A DNA stretch of 37,418 nucleotides from Moorena sp. SS36440bin_2 (GCA_011524395.1 WTKN01000129.1:1-37418); one strand, 5' to 3'. Numbered from the stretch's first letter, positions 1-9,557 are shown. Numbers and translations are program-made. Notes: a model not told the origin generated them from the letters alone.

Positions 1-51
1 GCCCAGTTCTGAAGGAGAGGTGCCCCGGGTAATACCGGGCATCGACTCTAC
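1..51 (+). ncRNA. Group II intron 3' end (domain V tail and domain VI)
   Basis: The window opens inside a group II intron ribozyme. The segment ending GTTC followed by TGAAGGAGAGG matches the junction that follows domain V in bacterial group II introns. The next bases fold as domain VI: AGAG and TGCCC on the left pair with GGGCA and CTCT on the right, around a CGGGTAATACCG tip, leaving an unpaired A in TCGACTCT as the expected branch point. The intron should end near CTCTAC at about 50-51, fitting the usual AY 3' end. The rest of the intron and any reverse-transcriptase gene lie upstream of the window. The assignment rests on motif recognition and folding by eye. Confidence 0.72.
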
Positions 52-180
52 CAAAGTGTGATCATAGACGGGGGTTCAAAACTGACTGCTTAGCAAAAAC
101 TTAAAGATTAGTTAATTTTGTCAACTTGCCTTAGAATCTGGTGTGAGTATTTCGGTGAACTCATAAAATAAAAACGAATT

Positions 181-873
181 ATGGTACCCCTAAGAGACGA
201 AAACCCAATCTCAATCACGCCATATATTACTATCCTTCTGATTGCTATTAATATTTTAGTCTTTATTTATGAACTGAGCTTAAGTAAACCAGAACTCGAC
301 ACGTTTTTTAGGCTTTATGCTGTGGTACCTAGGGAGTTAACCGCTAGCTTCGAGGGTTTTCCTGTGGGCCAGCCTGTGCCAGAACCCTTGACTCTGATCA
401 CATCCCAATTTCTCCATGCTGGCTTTCTTCATATTGGCTCCAATATGTTATTTTTGTGGATTTTTGGTAACAACATTGAAGAAAAACTTGGGGGGATAAG
501 GTTCTTAATTTTTTATCTCACTTGTGGGGCTTTAGCTGCCTTAGCTCAATGGTTTTTCTCGGTAGGATCTCTTATTCCTGCTTTAGGAGCTAGTGGAGCA
601 ATTGCTGGAGTTATGGGGGCCTATATTATCAGGTTTCCTAATGCTAAAATACTGACTCTAGTGCCCCTATTTATCATATTTTTCGTAGCTAGGATACCAG
701 CTGTATTTTATCTAGGGTTTTGGTTTCTACAGCAAGCGTTTAATGGCATAGCTAGTCTGGGAGCCCAGGCTCAAGTGGGAATGGAGGGGGGAGGAATTGC
801 TTACTGGGCTCATGCTGGTGGATTTGTGTTCGGAGCTATCCTTGGTCCAATCTTAGGTTTATTTGATGATTAG
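181..873 (+). CDS. Rhomboid family intramembrane serine protease
   Basis: This 230-residue polytopic membrane protein has the rhomboid hallmarks. There is a conserved H84-I-G-S-N88 block in an early membrane segment, the catalytic serine in GASG (S138), and the catalytic histidine in AHAGG (H211) in a late segment. Rhomboids cleave substrate proteins within the membrane through this Ser-His dyad. The length is normal for a short bacterial rhomboid without extra domains. The ATG start has no strong Shine-Dalgarno sequence, which is common in cyanobacteria. The gene stands alone upstream of leuC with a 141-base gap, so co-transcription is not implied. The family call is secure; the substrate cannot be read from the sequence. 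Confidence 0.93.
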   Translation: MVPLRDENPISITPYITILLIAINILVFIYELSLSKPELDTFFRLYAVVPRELTASFEGFPVGQPVPEPLTLITSQFLHAGFLHIGSNMLFLWIFGNNIEEKLGGIRFLIFYLTCGALAALAQWFFSVGSLIPALGASGAIAGVMGAYIIRFPNAKILTLVPLFIIFFVARIPAVFYLGFWFLQQAFNGIASLGAQAQVGMEGGGIAYWAHAGGFVFGAILGPILGLFDD

Positions 874-1014
874 TGATTGGTGGGGACGCTGTTGATTTTT
901 TTACCAAGATTGTCAAATATGTGTTGAAAATAACATATTTTAGAATAAAATGTAGAATCTGGGGATAATATACATTACCCCTTTCTTGGATTCCAGGTAA
1001 GAAGCCTTTTCTAA

Positions 1015-2421
1015 ATGAGCGCGAGAACACTGTTTGACAAAGTTTGGGATTTACATAGTGTTGGCACGTTGCCTTCGGGTCAGACTCAACTATTTATTGG
1101 TTTACACTTAATTCACGAGGTTACTAGTCCCCAAGCCTTTGCGATGCTGCGGGAACGGGGATTGAAGGTGCTGTTTCCGAAACGAACTGTGGCAACGGTA
1201 GACCATATTGTTCCGACGGAAAACCAAGGTCGTCCGTTTGCTGATGTCTTGGCAGAGGAGATGATGCAAGCGTTGGAAAACAGTAGTAAGGAGTTTGGGA
1301 TTCGATTTTATAATATCGGCTCTGGGAATCAGGGCATTGTCCATGTGATTGCTCCGGAACAGGGATTGACTCAGCCAGGCATGACGGTGGCTTGCGGGGA
1401 TTCCCATACTTCGACTCATGGTGCGTTTGGTGCGATCGCATTTGGAATTGGTACCTCTCAAGTGCGTGATGTCTTAGCTTCCCAAACCTTGGCATTGTCT
1501 AAGCTTAAGGTTCGCAAAATTGAGGTGAATGGTAGTTTACCTCCAGGGGTTTACCCGAAAGATGTGATCTTACACATCATCCGTAAATTAGGGGTCAAAG
1601 GTGGCGTTGGCTATGCCTATGAATATGCTGGTACTACTTTTGAACAGATGTCGATGGAAGGACGGATGACTGTGTGTAATATGTCCATCGAGGGGGGTGC
1701 TCGGTGTGGCTATATTAACCCGGATCAGGTAACCTTTGACTATCTTAAGGGGAAAGATTTTGCTCCCAAGGACGCAGATTGGGATCAGGCGGTGGCTTGG
1801 TGGAACAGTATCCGGTCCGATGACGATGCCGTGTATGATGATGTGGTTAAATTTGAAGCGGCAGACATTGCGCCTACAGTGACCTGGGGGATTACACCAG
1901 GTCAAGGAATTGCGGTTAATGAAACTATTCCGATACCGGATAGTTTGCCAGAAACAGAAAGAGCGATCGCACAACAAGCCTATGAGTACATGCAGCTAAC
2001 TCCAGGCACAGAAATTCAAGGCACAAAGGTGGATGTGTGTTTTATCGGTAGCTGCACCAATGGTAGACTGACTGACCTGCGAGAAGCCGCTAAATTTGCT
2101 CAAGGTCATCATGTGGCTGAGGGAGTCAAAGCCTTTGTGGTTCCAGGTTCGGAACGGGTCAAGCAAGAAGCGGAAGCAGAAGGACTCGATCAAGTCTTTG
2201 TGGAGGCTGGGTTTGAGTGGCGAGAGCCCGGATGCTCGATGTGTTTGGCAATGAATCCGGATAAACTCCAAGGGAGTCAGATTAGTGCTTCCTCTTCTAA
2301 CCGTAATTTTAAAGGTCGTCAGGGGTCTTCCACAGGACGGACGTTGTTGATGAGTCCAGCAATGGTTGTAGCCGCAGCGGTTAAAGGGGCAGTGGCTGAT
2401 GTTCGGGAGTTGATGGTATAG
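1015..2421 (+). CDS. leuC: 3-isopropylmalate dehydratase large subunit LeuC
   Basis: LeuC is the iron-sulfur large subunit of isopropylmalate isomerase, which converts 2-isopropylmalate to 3-isopropylmalate in leucine synthesis. The 468-residue length is normal. It begins with the family's start ([14 protein letters not shown]). The three cysteines that hold the catalytic 4Fe-4S cluster are visible: C347 in IGSCTNGR, and C407 and C410 in PGCSMC. The substrate and cluster motif [12 protein letters not shown] lies around residue 130. The stop is 11 bases before leuD, so the two subunits are almost certainly co-transcribed. Two HIP1 sites lie inside the gene. No leuB is present in the window. 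Confidence 0.98.
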   Translation: MSARTLFDKVWDLHSVGTLPSGQTQLFIGLHLIHEVTSPQAFAMLRERGLKVLFPKRTVATVDHIVPTENQGRPFADVLAEEMMQALENSSKEFGIRFYNIGSGNQGIVHVIAPEQGLTQPGMTVACGDSHTSTHGAFGAIAFGIGTSQVRDVLASQTLALSKLKVRKIEVNGSLPPGVYPKDVILHIIRKLGVKGGVGYAYEYAGTTFEQMSMEGRMTVCNMSIEGGARCGYINPDQVTFDYLKGKDFAPKDADWDQAVAWWNSIRSDDDAVYDDVVKFEAADIAPTVTWGITPGQGIAVNETIPIPDSLPETERAIAQQAYEYMQLTPGTEIQGTKVDVCFIGSCTNGRLTDLREAAKFAQGHHVAEGVKAFVVPGSERVKQEAEAEGLDQVFVEAGFEWREPGCSMCLAMNPDKLQGSQISASSSNRNFKGRQGSSTGRTLLMSPAMVVAAAVKGAVADVRELMV

Positions 2422-2432
2422 GAGCAGGTCTG

Positions 2433-3035
2433 ATGAGTAGTGAAGTAAAGATGATTACCGGAACAGGAATTCCTGTCGTAGGGAATGATATCGACACCGA
2501 CCGGATTATCCCAGCTCGATTTTTGCGCTGTGTGACCTTTGATGGTCTCGGACAACAGGTGTTTATTGATGACCGCGCTCAAGCTAACGGACAACATCCC
2601 TTTGACCAACCCCAGTATCAAGGTGCAACGGTTTTAGTAGTCAATGGTAACTTTGGCTGTGGCTCTTCACGGGAACATGCCCCTCAAGCGATCGCAAGAT
2701 GGGGGATTCAAGGTATTGTCGGAGAGAGTTTTGCCGAAATCTTTTTTGGTAACTGCTTGGCGATGGGGCTTCCCTGTGTGACCGCTGACTCAGAAACCGT
2801 GAAGCAATTACAAACAAGCCTCCATCAGAATCCTGAAATCCCGATGACCTTGGATTTGGAAGAGATGCAAGTCTATTGTGGTGAGTTGCAGGCTTCTGTG
2901 TTTATGGAGGATGGACCAAGAAACATGCTGCTGAGTGGGACTTGGGATACTTGTGGACAACTGGTTGCTCAAGTAGAAGCAGTTCGGGGGACAGCCGCTA
3001 GGTTGCCTTATATGGATTGGGGAGTTGTTTCTTAA
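2433..3035 (+). CDS. leuD: 3-isopropylmalate dehydratase small subunit LeuD
   Basis: LeuD is the swivelling small subunit that pairs with LeuC to form isopropylmalate isomerase in the cytoplasm. The 200-residue protein has the typical N-terminal block G[13 protein letters not shown] and the loop [12 protein letters not shown] that contacts substrate. The start follows a GGAG Shine-Dalgarno sequence located in the short gap after leuC. Position and order (leuC then leuD, 11-base spacing) support a two-gene operon. Nothing in the protein looks broken. A dispersed hairpin repeat begins 25 bases after the stop. Confidence 0.97.
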   Translation: MSSEVKMITGTGIPVVGNDIDTDRIIPARFLRCVTFDGLGQQVFIDDRAQANGQHPFDQPQYQGATVLVVNGNFGCGSSREHAPQAIARWGIQGIVGESFAEIFFGNCLAMGLPCVTADSETVKQLQTSLHQNPEIPMTLDLEEMQVYCGELQASVFMEDGPRNMLLSGTWDTCGQLVAQVEAVRGTAARLPYMDWGVVS

Positions 3036-3059
3036 GCAAAGGGAACAGGGAATAGCGAT

Positions 3060-3113
3060 GCAGAGGTGCGACCCGTGGCGAATTTAATTCGCCAACGGAA
3101 AGCGCACCTCTGC
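3060..3113. repeat. Dispersed nested hairpin repeat (AGGTGCG family)
   Basis: The outer arms GCAGAGGTGCG (3060-3070) and CGCACCTCTGC (3103-3113) are perfect inverted repeats of 11 bases. Inside them sits the palindrome GGCGAATTTAATTCGCC (3078-3094). Nearly the same sequence recurs at the right end of the window (37370-37418), and relatives lie at 30586-30636 and 32077-32127. It is immediately followed by GCGGTCTTGGGGAGGCAGCG, a second dispersed motif also seen at 21906 and, inverted, at 32349-32405. It looks like a small non-coding MITE-like repeat. Confidence 0.85.
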
Positions 3114-3174
3114 GGTCTTGGGGAGGCAGCGCTGCATCAAGACGGGAGTAGGTAATAAGGTTTTAGGTTTAAGA

Positions 3175-4176
3175 ATGAAAAAAAGCTTGAGGCTAGCTGC
3201 GGTTTTGTATATACTCACGTGTTGTGTGGCTTCTGGTTTAGAATCTCAAGCTACTGTTGAGTCGGAATCTCGTCAACTAGGCCATAAACGATTAATTCCT
3301 AGCAAATTAATTACTAGCACTATATCCGAATCATTAAAGGATAGGGCTGAGTCACTGATGATAGCCCAATTTCCCCTACCAGAAATTAGTGACCCAGCAG
3401 ATAAAAAGCGTTTCGACCAGGTGATGGAGTATGCGATCGCAAACCACTTGTCTGAGCGTCCGCTCCCAGAGATCATGCAAGCGATGGCACAGCAATTTCT
3501 GGGCGCAAGCTACAAAGCTAACTTATTAGACCAAGCTAGCCAAGAAACCCTAGTTATCACTCTCAATAAATTTGACTGCGTCCTCTTTGTCGAAACCATT
3601 CTAGCCCTAGCGCGAGGGATAGCCGTAAAGGATTATTCTCAGCAGACCTTTGTCAATCACCTTCGTGACCAGCGTTATGGGGATGGTAATCTGAATGGCT
3701 ATTGCAGCCGATTACACTATTTCTCTCAATGGATTGATGACAATCAGAGAAGGGGAACAGTTAAAAACATAGCGCTAGAGTTAGGAGGAGTATCCCGGCA
3801 GAAAACCCTTAACTACATGAGTAAACACAGGGGTAAATACCCATCTTTGGTCAGGTATGAGTCAAATTACCAGTGTATTGTAGCCATGGAAGCTAATCTG
3901 AAGCAGACAACTGTTAATTTCATTCCCCATGATCAGATTAGGAAAGCCTACAATCAACTGCAACCAGGGGATATTATTGGCATTGCTACTACTATTCCTG
4001 GTCTAGATGTCACCCACACTGGGTTAGCGTATCGTACTGCTGACGGGAATATCGGTTTTATTCATGCATCACCTGCGGGTAGAGTCACCATTGCCCGTGA
4101 TTTACAACGGTATGCCAGACATGTTAGACATTCGCGTGGGATTGTAGTCGCTCGACCCGTTGATCCAGGTTTTTAA
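3175..4176 (+). CDS. Exported DUF1460 family protein (amidase-like, NlpC/P60-type fold)
   Basis: The 333-residue product starts with an N-terminal signal sequence: MKKSLRLAAVLYILTCCVAS, with basic residues followed by a hydrophobic stretch. The ATG at 3175 is preferred because a longer frame from 3118 would translate part of the upstream repeat. DUF1460 proteins have a cysteine-peptidase-like fold and are annotated as N-acetylmuramoyl-L-alanine amidase-like or related cell-wall enzymes. Here C135 in NKFDCVLFVE is the likely nucleophile and the histidine in DVTHTGLAYR the likely base. A periplasmic role in peptidoglycan turnover is inferred from the family. No operon partner is evident. The TCC residues near the signal end could suggest lipidation, but the lipobox is not clear. 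Confidence 0.85.
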   Translation: MKKSLRLAAVLYILTCCVASGLESQATVESESRQLGHKRLIPSKLITSTISESLKDRAESLMIAQFPLPEISDPADKKRFDQVMEYAIANHLSERPLPEIMQAMAQQFLGASYKANLLDQASQETLVITLNKFDCVLFVETILALARGIAVKDYSQQTFVNHLRDQRYGDGNLNGYCSRLHYFSQWIDDNQRRGTVKNIALELGGVSRQKTLNYMSKHRGKYPSLVRYESNYQCIVAMEANLKQTTVNFIPHDQIRKAYNQLQPGDIIGIATTIPGLDVTHTGLAYRTADGNIGFIHASPAGRVTIARDLQRYARHVRHSRGIVVARPVDPGF

Positions 4177-4564
4177 TCCAGGTTTTCCGATAAAACTAGC
4201 GAAGCTTTCACTAGGGGCAATCTAGCCTCAAACCCTTGCACCATAACCACTCCAAAATCTAAATTAAGCAGCCAACTGAAAATACTTGAGTAAAACAGCT
4301 ATTCCCAGACGATTAATAGCTATTTTCTTGGTTAATACGTTTAATTCAGTAAGAAGAATTGTCCAGTTTTGGATTAGTTCTTCGGATAGTATCTAGTTCA
4401 TCTGTTCTGCAACGCAAGACCTGCTCCCTAAACGAGAGAGGGCTTATTGCCCTCAACCCTGCCAAGGATTATCTCACAACCAATAAATTCCCTTGTATCG
4501 AACTTACTAGACGAGTTAAACTATCACAGTTTCCATTCTACCATAAGGTATTAGATGAAACCCG
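4177..4564. other. Intergenic region upstream of the HEPN/NTPase cassette
   Basis: This 388-base stretch separates the DUF1460 gene from the accessory cassette and should contain the cassette promoter. It carries a possible reading frame of 69 codons (4359-4568) that begins with TTG, has no recognisable domain, and ends with an ATGA overlap on the HEPN start. I cannot decide whether it is a real leader protein or a gene remnant. No convincing hairpin terminator or operator was found. Confidence 0.5.
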
Positions 4565-5002
4565 ATGATGATACCTGCTGGTGTAAGTGAATTAAAACAA
4601 GCTTTTCATCAGCATCTTGCAGCTCATACCTCTGTTACTGGTTCTTCTTCCTATCTTTTACTGTTTTATGCTGCTGAATGTGGACTCAAGAGTATTTGGT
4701 TGAGAAGAAACAACTTACGAACCACAGACAAGATTCAAGATCCGACACTTTTAACAAAAGATGGTCATAATTTAGATAGATGGCGTAAAGAGCTGGGAAT
4801 TCCTGCTAGTCGATTTACCGCGAAAACCCAAACTAAAAATAAATCAACTCCTTCATTTCATCTCGCCAGTGGTGGTTCTAGTCTAGATCTAGAAAAAGCT
4901 CATCAAGCTTGGCGATATGGCCTTCGCATAGAGAAAGAAGATGAAAAATACTTAGTCAATTGGCTCCATCAGCTTTGTAATTGGATTAAAGAGAATATAT
5001 AA
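4565..5002 (+). CDS. Small HEPN-like protein coupled to a dual-NTPase gene
   Basis: The 145-residue protein is probably all-helical. Residues 29-46 (SSYLLLFYAAECGLKSIW) look like the second helix of HEPN-domain proteins, and G67-H68-N-L followed by DRWRKELGI resembles the conserved H-D-L segment of that fold. I do not see the Rx4-6H ribonuclease motif, so catalytic activity is doubtful. It may be a non-catalytic or regulatory HEPN protein. The gene starts ATGATG, giving two possible first codons (4565 or 4568). It ends two bases before the ATG of the large NTPase gene, which implies translational coupling and a joint function. The HEPN call is pattern recognition and should be tested with profile searches. 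Confidence 0.68.
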   Translation: MMIPAGVSELKQAFHQHLAAHTSVTGSSSYLLLFYAAECGLKSIWLRRNNLRTTDKIQDPTLLTKDGHNLDRWRKELGIPASRFTAKTQTKNKSTPSFHLASGGSSLDLEKAHQAWRYGLRIEKEDEKYLVNWLHQLCNWIKENI

Positions 5003-5004
5003 CG

Positions 5005-7713
5005 ATGATTCCATCAGATATTCGATTATACACCTGGGTAGATGTAGAAGAAGTATTGTTGCGATCGCAAGAGCAAGAGCAATGGCCAAAAGACTTAGTT
5101 TGGGCTAGAGGGTATTGGGATGAATTAGTTCTCGGTATTTGTCCTGGCACTCAAAGCTCAATCAAAACATGGCTCCAGGAAATCTACGATCCTCGATTTC
5201 AAGACAATGGCCAACAGGGTAATGATTGTATTATCCTCGAAAGTGCTGATGGCAATCAGCGCACCTTACCGATTATTTTAGAAGTAACAGAGGAAGAACC
5301 CCCAACTCCTAAACTTATCCCCAATCTAGCTAGACCTACTGTTATTTGGCAACGAACTGAGAAGCTTCAAGCACCGGATATCCTCCCAGATGATTTACCT
5401 CCGGTGGTTGCTTTTCATTCTTTTAAAGGTGGTGTAGGTCGCACAACTCATGCTCTTGCCCTAGCACAAGCTTTAATCAAGGCCAAGCAAAAAGTTCTTT
5501 TAATTGATGGCGATTTAGAGGCTCCTGGAATTAGTTGGTTATTAGAATCTAGGCTGCCTTCTCCTCCTATTTGTTTTGCCGATTTTATTGCCTTAATTCA
5601 TGGAGACCCTTCTCCAGACGCAGAGCAAACCATTGAGTTAGCAACCCAAAAACTTCAGAATGCTTTAGTAGACGGAATCTATATCTTACCTTCCTTTCGT
5701 GTTAATAGCAGATTGACTGGTTTAGCCATTAAGCCAGAACATCTAATTAAAGGCCATAAAAACCCATTTATATTGACGGATAGTTTAGCTCGTCTGGGAA
5801 AAGCCTTAGGAGTTAATGTTGTTTTAGTAGATTTGCGAGCAGGACTCTCGGAATTAGCAGCAGGATTAATTTTAGATCCGCGAGTCTATCGGATCTTTGT
5901 CTCTACTTTAAGCGGACAATCTATCAGTGGAACTGAGAGGCTTTTACAATTCATTGCTAAACTAGCACCCTCGACGCGAGAGCAAGATCCTTCCCCTGCT
6001 TTGATTTTGACTAAAGTTCCTAAAAATGAAATAGATAAAAATTTAGCTATCGACTCAGAACAAAAACTTTTAGAAGCAATTCAACCCTTGCTAGGGGAAG
6101 ATAGTGAACCAATTAGAATTACCACCAATTTTACTGATAGTTTACAGATTTTATCTAATTATTGGCAAGAGGTTTGGCAGCAATTGGCAAGTTCTCAATT
6201 AATTGATTTACTACATTCTTTATTGGAATGGCTGCCTGATAATTTAAATAAATCTAATCAACCTGAACAGGAGATAAATTTAAATTATCCAAGAGAAAGC
6301 TTGAGAAATATAGCAGATAAAATGATTTATGCAGAGCATGCTGAAACTGAAGATTTTCTGGTTACTGAATCTTTAGCAAATTTAGCTAATAATTATAGGA
6401 AACAGATTCCAATCACTGTCGTTATTGGAGCCAAGGGTTCGGGTAAAACTTATACCTTTATGCAAATTATACGCAGAAAAAAATGGCAAAATTTTAGAGA
6501 AGATGTGGGAGTAACTAATGTAGATAGCACAGTAGATAGCACAGCCTTGATCGCACCGATTATATCTTCAAATAATCTCAATGATAAAGCAAAAGAAATA
6601 GTAGATGATCTCCGGAAATATTGTGCTGAAGAGATAGGATTGACACCTCCCGTCGATGATAGTGAGGTTAAGGACTATATTCGGGACGGATATCAACAGG
6701 AATTACATGAAGGTGAATGGCGCGATCGCTGGTTGGATGTCATTGCCAAGAGTCTAGGTATGACAGGCAAGGGTCGCGATTTACCTAAGTATCTAGCTGA
6801 TAATAAACAAAAGATAGTAGCTGTAATTGACGGCTTGGAAGACTTATTTCAAGAATTTGATCAAGACAAAGCTCAACAAACTGCTTTACGAGCGTTATTG
6901 CAAGAGGTTCCTCAATGGCTGGAACAACAACCATTTCGTTGTTTAGGAATTATTATTTTTGTCAGACAAGATATTTTAACTGCTTCTGTCCGTCAAAATT
7001 CTGGTCAAATGAAATCTCGCTATCAGCCTTATACCTTAAGGTGGAATCGAGAAACCGTATTGAGATTAGTTGCTTGGGTTGCGGATAAAGCTGATATTTC
7101 GTTAAAGTTAAAGCCAGCAGGACTTCAAGATATGAATGAAGCACTTCAAGATATGAATGAAGCACTTCAAGATATGAATGAAGCAGAACTTACGGAAGCC
7201 TTAACACCTTTGTGGGGGAAAAAGCTAGGAAACGATCGCTCTAAACAACCACGTTCTGCTCCATTTGTCATTGCCGCATTATCTGACTACAATGGACAAA
7301 TTCAGTCTAGGGATGTCGTACGTCTTCTTAAAATTGCTGCGGAAAAATCCATTTCCATTGATGATAAAAATTATTGGCAAGACCGAGTTCTAGCTCCCAA
7401 AGCAATTCGACGTTGTTTGGATGAATGTAGCAAAGCAAAAATTGAAGAAATAGAACTAGAAAATGAACCCTTAAAAAGAGTATTTAATAAATTACGTCAA
7501 TTACCACCAGATAATAAAAAAAGCCCTTTTCAACTAGAAAGTATTCGCTTATCTGCAGAAGACATTAGCCTCCTTAAAGACAATGGAGTCATTATCGCTG
7601 ACGGCGATAAGTATTACATTTCAGAAATATTTCGTTTAGGATTAGGGTTTTCCCAAAATGTTGGCAAACCAAAAATTATGGCTTTATATCGTCGAGCTAG
7701 ACAAAGACTCTAG
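5005..7713 (+). CDS. KGGVGR-variant SIMIBI ATPase fused to a second P-loop (AAA/STAND-like) ATPase
   Basis: This 902-residue protein has an unassigned N-terminal domain (about 1-125). It is followed by a ParA/MinD-like ATPase with the deviant Walker A motif KGGVGRT at 141-147, LIDGDLEAPG around D168, and VLVDLRAG around D276. A second NTPase follows, with Walker A GAKGSGKT at 475-482 and a probable Walker B VIDGLEDLF at D609, and then a helical C-terminal region that may be winged-helix. KGGVGR-motif ATPases are known as a distinct family often linked to conflict or signalling systems. Tandem repeats occur in-frame (VDST twice near 506-513, LQDMNEA three times at 707-727). It is co-translated with the HEPN-like gene. 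A defence role is inference. No transmembrane segment is seen. Confidence 0.82.
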   Translation: MIPSDIRLYTWVDVEEVLLRSQEQEQWPKDLVWARGYWDELVLGICPGTQSSIKTWLQEIYDPRFQDNGQQGNDCIILESADGNQRTLPIILEVTEEEPPTPKLIPNLARPTVIWQRTEKLQAPDILPDDLPPVVAFHSFKGGVGRTTHALALAQALIKAKQKVLLIDGDLEAPGISWLLESRLPSPPICFADFIALIHGDPSPDAEQTIELATQKLQNALVDGIYILPSFRVNSRLTGLAIKPEHLIKGHKNPFILTDSLARLGKALGVNVVLVDLRAGLSELAAGLILDPRVYRIFVSTLSGQSISGTERLLQFIAKLAPSTREQDPSPALILTKVPKNEIDKNLAIDSEQKLLEAIQPLLGEDSEPIRITTNFTDSLQILSNYWQEVWQQLASSQLIDLLHSLLEWLPDNLNKSNQPEQEINLNYPRESLRNIADKMIYAEHAETEDFLVTESLANLANNYRKQIPITVVIGAKGSGKTYTFMQIIRRKKWQNFREDVGVTNVDSTVDSTALIAPIISSNNLNDKAKEIVDDLRKYCAEEIGLTPPVDDSEVKDYIRDGYQQELHEGEWRDRWLDVIAKSLGMTGKGRDLPKYLADNKQKIVAVIDGLEDLFQEFDQDKAQQTALRALLQEVPQWLEQQPFRCLGIIIFVRQDILTASVRQNSGQMKSRYQPYTLRWNRETVLRLVAWVADKADISLKLKPAGLQDMNEALQDMNEALQDMNEAELTEALTPLWGKKLGNDRSKQPRSAPFVIAALSDYNGQIQSRDVVRLLKIAAEKSISIDDKNYWQDRVLAPKAIRRCLDECSKAKIEEIELENEPLKRVFNKLRQLPPDNKKSPFQLESIRLSAEDISLLKDNGVIIADGDKYYISEIFRLGLGFSQNVGKPKIMALYRRARQRL
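7123..7185 (+). repeat. Three perfect 21-base tandem repeats inside the NTPase gene
   Basis: The unit CTTCAAGATATGAATGAAGCA is repeated three times without mismatch, keeping the reading frame and encoding LQDMNEA three times. Perfect identity at DNA level suggests recent expansion. The repeats lie between the second NTPase core and the C-terminal helical region. A second in-frame duplication of 12 bases (GTAGATAGCACA twice) is at 6520-6543 in the same gene. Confidence 0.97.
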
Positions 7714-7764
7714 ATGATGCTTATTAACGGTTTATTTACCTCTCCCCTCCTTCAAAGAAGGTGA

Positions 7765-7796
7765 TTGAAACAGTTAAGGGAGTAGGACTGTTTCAA
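7765..7796. repeat. Inverted repeat between convergent genes
   Basis: TTGAAACAGT (7765-7774) and ACTGTTTCAA (7787-7796) are perfect 10-base inverted repeats around a 12-base loop. They lie between the convergent NTPase and gap2 genes. A bidirectional terminator is possible, but neither side has a clean T-run, so the role is uncertain. Confidence 0.45.
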
Positions 7797-7916
7797 AATT
7801 CAATAACTTAGAGCGAGAGAGGGGAATAGGTTAAACGTTTTGGTTCAATAAACTATCAACCCTAACGAATCAACACTCTTCCCCAGTCTCTTGCTTTACG
7901 AACTAGGCTCTAACAA

Positions 7917-8930
7917 CTAATTCGACCATTTTTGGGCAACTAACTCAGCCAAATCTACAACCCGCTGAGAATATCCCCACTCATTGTCATACCAGGCAAC
8001 TACCTTAACCATATCGCCGCCCATGACCATAGTTAAGCTAGAATCCACAATTGACGAACAATCATGACCCCTGTAATCAGAGGAAACAAGAGGTTCGTCG
8101 CCGTAAGCCAAAATTCCCTTGAGTGGGCCTTCAGCTGCTTCTTTGAACACTTGATTGACCTGCTCAGCAATGGTACTTTTCTCCACTTGAACTACCAAGT
8201 CAACGATAGACACATTGGGAGTTGGCACCCGCAGAGCAATACCGTTGAGTTTCCCTTTCAGTTCAGGAATCACTAGAGCTACTGCTATAGCCGCACCAGT
8301 AGAGGTAGGGACAATGTTGAGCGCTGCTGCCCGAGCCCTACGTACATCCCGGTGGCTGGCATCAAGAAGCCGCTGGTCACCAGTGTAGCTGTGGGTTGTG
8401 GTCATTGTTCCTTTGATAATGCCAAACTTTTGATGCAGTACTTTGGCAAAGGGAGCTAGACAGTTGGTAGTACAGCTAGCATTGCTAATCACGTCATTTC
8501 CTTCGTCGATGTAGTCTTCGTGATTAACACCCATGACGTAGGTGGGGACGTCTCCTTTGCCAGGAGCAGTGATTAGCACTTTCTTAGCACCAGCAGCTAT
8601 ATGCTTGCCAGCCCCATCCTTATCTCGGAAAACACCAGTCGCTTCGATAACTAGGTCAACACCCCAAGAGTCCCAGGGCAAGTTCAAGGGGTTCCGATCG
8701 GATACACACTTGACAGTTTTTCCATTAACTATTATGGAATTGTCATCAGGACTGATATCTGCATCAAGTTTGCCCAGCATTGAGTCGTATTTGAGCAGAT
8801 GGGCATTTGTCTTGGGATCAGAGGTATCATTGATTCCCACTATCTCTAACTGGCTATTCTCCCGAGTCAGCCAGCATCTCATAAAGTTGCGTCCGATGCG
8901 TCCAAAACCATTGATCGCTACTCTAATCAC
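7917..8930 (-). CDS. gap2: Glyceraldehyde-3-phosphate dehydrogenase, Gap2 type
   Basis: The cyanobacterial Gap2 enzyme uses NADPH or NADH and works in the Calvin cycle and gluconeogenesis. It interconverts 1,3-bisphosphoglycerate and glyceraldehyde 3-phosphate. Starting at the GTG at 8930 gives 337 residues, the usual Gap2 length, and the expected N-terminus [15 protein letters not shown]. An AGAGGG Shine-Dalgarno sequence stands upstream of that GTG. An ATG at 8954 would add eight unconserved residues. The active-site cysteine is C153 in SNASCTTNC. The segment [20 protein letters not shown] is typical of Gap2 and unlike glycolytic Gap1. It is transcribed towards the NTPase cassette. Confidence 0.97.
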   Translation of the reverse strand: MIRVAINGFGRIGRNFMRCWLTRENSQLEIVGINDTSDPKTNAHLLKYDSMLGKLDADISPDDNSIIVNGKTVKCVSDRNPLNLPWDSWGVDLVIEATGVFRDKDGAGKHIAAGAKKVLITAPGKGDVPTYVMGVNHEDYIDEGNDVISNASCTTNCLAPFAKVLHQKFGIIKGTMTTTHSYTGDQRLLDASHRDVRRARAAALNIVPTSTGAAIAVALVIPELKGKLNGIALRVPTPNVSIVDLVVQVEKSTIAEQVNQVFKEAAEGPLKGILAYGDEPLVSSDYRGHDCSSIVDSSLTMVMGGDMVKVVAWYDNEWGYSQRVVDLAELVAQKWSN

Positions 8931-9557
8931 TGCTTCTTGCCCTCTGTAATTCAAAGTAAATATTTTCTTAATGATTCTAATAATATCGCAAAGGTTGAAA
9001 CAATTTGAAACTTTTACTGAACTAATCTGGTTTGATGTACTCGTTTTGAAGCTAGATGGGTATACTTATCTCCAAAGCTGGAGGTTTTGGCAGCAGAGTC
9101 CCCTCTGGGCATGGCACAGATCTGATATTGCCTCGGCAACCTGATTTTACTAACGCCATGTCTTAATGCAGTTGCTCCCAAAGCCCCTCTCCCCTAACCA
9201 GTCTCAACCGATTAGTGTGTTTTAGTTTGGTATGTAAGTCCTAAACTCCTCTGGTCAGCAGTGATACGGATAAACCAAAAAATCACCACTAGCTCTGCTC
9301 TAGTGCTATTTTATGGGTCTTGGGACGTTTGTCCGGATTGATAACTCTTGTTGACGTGTAATATATACGACAATCTACGTACTCAAAAATCAGTTATGTA
9401 ACAGTTAGGTTATCAAACTGAAGGTATTATTCCCCTGTTTGACAGTACAGATGTACTTATTTACCAAAAATTATTCCTGGATCTGTATTTTTCCTGATAT
9501 GATAGCGCGTGTTATTGGCAAATTAGGCGTGTGCGGTGTGGTGTGTAAGGAGTTAAA
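8931..9557. other. Divergent intergenic region between gap2 and murC
   Basis: This 627-base region must hold the promoters for gap2 (minus) and murC (plus). A short frame at 9439-9645 overlaps the murC start in another frame and is not credible as a gene. I see no RNA gene, IS end or strong inverted repeat. The 3' edge carries AAGGAG 7 bases before the murC ATG. Confidence 0.6.

Noticed and set aside
3118-3174. Upstream extension of the DUF1460 gene
   Set aside because: It translates part of a dispersed repeat; the signal peptide starts at 3175.
4359-4568. 69-codon frame ending with an ATGA overlap on the HEPN-like gene
   Set aside because: TTG start, no recognisable domain and no clear ribosome site; kept only as a note in the intergenic entry.
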